Shown one piece after another: positions 60,180 to 64,000 of a DNA stretch of 64,000 nucleotides. How positions within the stretch are numbered: the first letter of the stretch is position 1; each line of letters starts with the position of its first letter. The notes beneath the pieces are model-generated. The model searched no databases. It was given only the letters and a program-made list of their open reading frames with translations, and was not told the DNA's origin. The position numbers and the translations under genes are program-made. The DNA is taken from the NCBI RefSeq assembly GCF_019649055.1, contig NW_026570274.1:62001-126000 (forward strand), read 5' to 3'. The stretch is from Paramacrobiotus metropolitanus (lineage: Eukaryota > Tardigrada > Eutardigrada > Parachela > Macrobiotidae).

Positions 60180-61880
60180 AATGCAAATTCATGTTGCTGT
60201 TTTGTATTCGTGCTTTTTCTTTTTGTCAAGTTTACTTCCACTTTCTGGTCGACAATGTTGAATTATTTTTTCTGCTGATTGATCATTTAGCAACCTGGTG
60301 TAGATAGCGCCCTGTGATACCATGATACTTTTTACTAAACCCAAAAAGCAAGAGTTTTTTACAGAGGTAGGCCCGCACATGGATAACTCTTTTATGACGC
60401 TATCCGCTCCAACGTAAAAGACAAGTACAGATATACGCGGCAGCCGGCTATTCATATGCAGTATGCCTTGTGCCTATTAAAATTTCTTCTTTCAGCGTAT
60501 TTTATTCCTGACTAGATTATCTTTCTTGTTATACGTATTTAATATAATTAATCATCTTATAAGAAATTTTGCTAATTCATGAGCACTGGTATTTCAGCAA
60601 CGAGATTATCAAACACTTACAGGCAACTACGCCAATAAGTGAGTAACCGTAGTACCATACTAATTTTTGTATTAATTTTTGCAACACATACCGCATGGTT
60701 GCGCGGTATTATGAAGCAGTCTGAAGCATTGTGAGCAGAACTAGCACCAAACTAGAATATTTCATCAATGGCGATCATTGGTATTGTGCCCAAATGAAAC
60801 CGTCCCAGTACAGGGCTTACTACTTACCTACTTGAATAACAATAATACTGTAACATGACCACATTCTGTACAGTACTGCAGAGTAGATTAAGCAATAGAA
60901 AACTCAATCCCAAAATCGTTTTGTAAAACTGCGGCGTCAAATAGCCTGTTCGTAATTTTGTTTTGTGTTTCGCTGTTCACAGGTATGCCCTTGTCAGAAT
61001 ATTTATACGAGTAGAATGAATATAATAATTGTATCTGTATACAGATGAATAGCCGACGCGTATAAAATATACGAACGTTCTTCCATTAGTAAGAGTACAG
61101 CTGATACTGCCATTACAGTGACTTCACAGTCTCGAATATTGATCTGGAGTCCTGCCACGCTCGAGCAATGCAGGATGGATGAACATTAATTTTCATCAAC
61201 TGAACGTGCCAAGCTTTCAGTATGGTTAACAATTGTAAGGCTGGATCACGGCATTGGTGAATGGGTCAACTCGTACCATGTATTGTATGTACGATGCAGT
61301 AATACCCTCTGTAAATTTGTGAAAAATCAATGGACCAGCATACGCGCTTGCCACCATGGTCCTAATCCCTTTCAACAGCGCAGCAAGTAAGTATAAGAAC
61401 AGCTCAGAATCCACAGATTCCTCTGTAATAACAATGGCTATTGTATACCGGTATCTACAGTATAATTACTTTTGTATTGTATGGTACCAGCATTGCCGTT
61501 ATTCTAGGATTGCGACTGTACGCGAGGAATGAAAGAACATCAATTTCATTCATTCCTCTGGTACTCATAGGGTAGTGTAGATCGAGTAACGGCAATGATA
61601 CAAGCCGAACTTAAACACTGGCAGTGCCGCTCTACACTTCTCTATGCCGCCTATACTACTGTAGAGCGGCACTGACACTGGGCATCACTCTCAGAGATTG
61701 TATAATAATATCGATTCCCGGTCTCTTCATTCCCATACTCAACCGCTAGATGCATTTGCAGAATATTATCATGACAAACCTTAATAGTGTGTAACTCTAC
61801 AGAATAACGAATAAGTTCGTGCCACGCTTAAAGAAGCTACCTGACATTTTGCCACTTTTATTTGCTGAAATTGCGACCCC
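60180..61880. other. Intergenic with hairpins
   Basis: No supported gene; the minus-strand frame at 61226-61414 is open but unrecognised. Two inverted repeats stand close together: CATTGCCGTTA (61491-61501) with its complement at 61587-61597, and CAGTGCCGCTCTAC (61622-61635) with its exact complement at 61661-61674. Confidence 0.55.
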
Positions 61881-63693
61881 ATGTCTAATTCATCCAGAAT
61901 AACGCAGGATAATCTTTATTTTTATAAATATTTTGATAGATTCACGGTCGACATTTTAAGAGATGACTTGATATTACGGGGATATGTGACAGACATCGCT
62001 GATAATGGGCTCATCGTCGACTTCCACCATGAAGGACAATCATTACAAACCGTCGACTTCTCGCAAGTCCGTCTCATGCCCACAAAATGTCGCACCGCTG
62101 AACGTTATTGCAAAAAAATATTCGCCATCAACTCCCAAGTAGAAGTTCTGTTACGGCCCGCTTTGTAAGACTTTAAGAACTTATAGTGGCTGCGAAAAAT
62201 TAACTGCAAACGGTTGAGTACGAAACAAAATTTATGTTAGGGTAATACACCATTATTATGCATTGTACATGAAATGTATATGTATCTGCGTCGTGCTTTG
62301 AAAATGTGCGGTACTTGAATGCGAAGTAATGCTGCCTGTGTTCAGGAAACGTTTTGTATCGGTAAGAAGCTGGATGAAGTGTATTACAGATACATACGTA
62401 ATGTAAAAGTAATGTATGGCGTTAATTTGCATTTTTACAACGTTCACATGAATAAATAATAAAAAACATTTTTTCTGAATTCTTCACCTTTCTATTATGT
62501 TAATTTGAAGTCTTTAATACGGCATAAAATACGAAAATATGTAGAAAGACAGGATGCGTACTCAGGGAACTGTCTAACTTACACATGGACATGGTGGCTA
62601 TGTTTTCACAGAGATCAGCCGCAGATGTGGACACCAACACAAATACTGGAATGGGTGCCCGTATATCCGCCAGAGATACACCAGTACACTCCGAGTGAAG
62701 ACGGACCCTTCGTCCTTGTGCGTATTCCAAGCGGAAGCACATCCAAACTCGCAGCCGTAAAAAATGACCGTTGCCTCGTTTATGCTAATGCAATACGTAT
62801 CCGCCAGCGCCGGTTTTGGAAAACGGCAACGCGAGACAGCTTTACCAAAGTGTTGGTGAGGCACGAAGCCTGTTCGCTGCCAGACTGTCCGTACCCACAT
62901 ACCCCCCTCTTGTACGCGCTTAAACGGCTGGATGTGGCAGCAAAGCGTCTCTGGTTAGAATCAACGGGCACACTGATTTTGGCCGCTGACGAAAGTAGCA
63001 TTACCGTACTCTGCCGTGGTACGCGAAAAAAGCGACGGGAGGGACAATTTCACCGCCTTATTTTTCATCAGTTTGGCATGTTGATCGAAGAAGGATTTTG
63101 CCGGGGAATGGCTCATTTTCGATGCCTATTATTCACCCAAAGAATGGTTGACGAAGGTTGTAATGTCTGTACAATAAGAATCGGTCTGGAGAAACTTGTA
63201 ATTGGAGCTTCTTAAAACGCGATAATTATAATTATAAGTGATTTTTCTTAATCTGATTTTGTTGACAGGGGGTACTGCTGTGACCGAAACATGGTTCACA
63301 AAAACCTGCTCAAGGCTAAGGTTTTTTCCGGACTGGTTACGCTCACAGACAGGCGGATTTTCAAGCATCTACAGTGAGTTCACAAATACTGTATTTGTCA
63401 TGACAATACGTGGTAAAATAACTAAAGTACAGCATTAGAATGTCAAAGAATTTTATCAAGCGGAACCTGTTCGGAACCGCTATACGTACTCCATATTGAT
63501 ACAACAAGTTTACAACCACTTCTTAAGAAGCTGCACCGCTCGTCGTTAGTTATATGTGGATGTTGGCATTCACAAAAGCTTTCTTCAGATCACAAGGAAC
63601 CCTCGCTCCCACTAATAGGGGACGTTCCGGACTTACTCATCCTCGAAATCTTTGCAAACCTGGACAAAGTAGCCGAAACAGACTTACGACGGT
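61881..63693 (+). CDS. F-box family protein with N-terminal chromo/Tudor-like repeats (3' end uncertain)
   Basis: Exon 1 (61881-62164) opens MSNSSRITQDNLYFYKYFDR and contains VTDIADNGLIVDFH and a terminal VEVLLRPA before a GTAAGA donor. Exon 2 (about 62530-63200) continues with TWTWW, DGPFVLVRIPSGS and a long Cys/Arg-containing part (LVRHEACSLPDCPYPHTPLL) ending near FGMLIEEGFCRGMAHF. A segment near 63270-63430 may be another exon. The last piece (about 63447-63693) reads LHIDTTSLQPLLKKLHRSSL, then LPLIGDVPDLLILEIFANLD and KVAETDLRR before a GTAAAT donor: an F-box (LPxxxLLxIFxxLD...DLRR). F-box proteins recruit substrates to SCF ubiquitin ligases. The order ADNGLIVDF ... VEVLLR ... F-box recalls a large family I associate with tardigrades. 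Internal splice sites are approximate; LRRs and the stop should follow outside the window. Confidence 0.6.
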
Positions 63694-63796
63694 AAATATT
63701 TTGTATATATATATATAGATATGTGCTTTTTCTATATAAAACTCCAGAAGGTGCCGGCGGCTGAGGTAGGCCCATACAGTCTATACTTGTGGCCTG

Positions 63797-63919
63797 CTGC
63801 CGTCATCCTTGCTAGACATGACGTTGCGGCTGTACTGTACATGGTATTAAATCTTATGAACCCCGCCACATTTTGCCTTATGTATTGCGGCAACGTCATA
63901 CTCAGCCGAATGACGGCAG
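63797..63919. repeat. Inverted repeat at window edge
   Basis: CTGCCGTCAT ... ATGACGTTGCGGC (63797-63830) pairs with GCGGCAACGTCATA ... ATGACGGCAG (63887-63919). The arms are about 33 bp with mismatches and flank a 56-bp centre. It lies after the F-box exon donor, so probably within an intron. A small foldback or MITE is likely. Confidence 0.7.
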
Positions 63920-64000
63920 GAAGTACAGAGGCTACTTACGTTTAACTCAACCTTTTTTGCTGAATGTCAGACGGAGTGTTATTACTACCGTTATGACTAC

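Noticed and set aside
61226-61440. Minus-strand frame with LLAALLKGIRTMVASAYAG
   Set aside because: Protein-like but unrecognised, no splice or start context; too weak to annotate.
1-64000. tRNA, rRNA and CRISPR arrays
   Set aside because: Nothing with a tRNA cloverleaf, rRNA similarity or regularly spaced repeats was found by eye.

Overview
This is a eukaryotic, almost certainly invertebrate animal, chromosome segment. Genes are split by GT-AG introns (about 40 bp to 3 kb), many exons carry metazoan-only families (nicotinic receptor subunit, rhodopsin-like GPCR, gustatory-type 7TM receptor, ADAMTS-like protease), and there are no bacterial operon signals. The closest feel is a small ecdysozoan such as a tardigrade: an N-terminal domain plus F-box architecture at 61.9-63.7 kb recalls a large tardigrade family. 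That placement is a judgement from memory, not a search result.

Layout. 0.2-8.65 kb (-): dynamin-related GTPase running off the left edge, with two repeat elements in its introns. 9.64-10.95 kb (+): two-exon rhodopsin-like receptor lacking the DRY motif. 11.26-12.93 kb (-): secreted Tyr/Gly/Gln-repeat protein whose single signal-peptide exon can splice in the same phase to three different terminal exons. 13-22 kb: no convincing gene. 22.17-25.99 kb (+): nicotinic acetylcholine receptor non-alpha subunit with three apparent frame breaks. 26.3-31.9 kb (-): three copies, one intact, of an unrecognised short-protein family, interrupted by a 777-bp hAT-type MITE with an 8-bp target duplication and by a retroelement remnant. 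32.9-34.9 kb (-) and 35.56-38.48 kb (+): mitochondrial ATP synthase subunit d and KIN17, head to head over a 677-bp divergent promoter that holds a perfect 19-bp hairpin. 39.2-39.4 kb (-): SMIM30-like micropeptide. 40.8-45.85 kb (+): surface leucine-rich-repeat protein. 46.9-48.4 kb (+): gustatory-type receptor. 51.2-54.3 kb: a 3-kb inverted-repeat-bounded composite carrying two decayed retroelement C-termini with RPDG/WDVT endonuclease-like motifs. 54.3-60.2 kb (+): an ADAMTS-like gene with a ruined zinc site and a second, more decayed copy. 61.9-63.7 kb (+): F-box family gene, probably continuing past the right edge.

Two themes cut across the window. First, housekeeping genes (subunit d, KIN17, SMIM30) are intact while receptor, protease and repeat-family genes contain single-base frame breaks; because the breaks often sit beside homopolymers, uncorrected assembly indels are as likely as pseudogenisation. 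Second, the sequence is rich in GTAC-containing words and short perfect hairpins, in introns, promoters and intergenic DNA.
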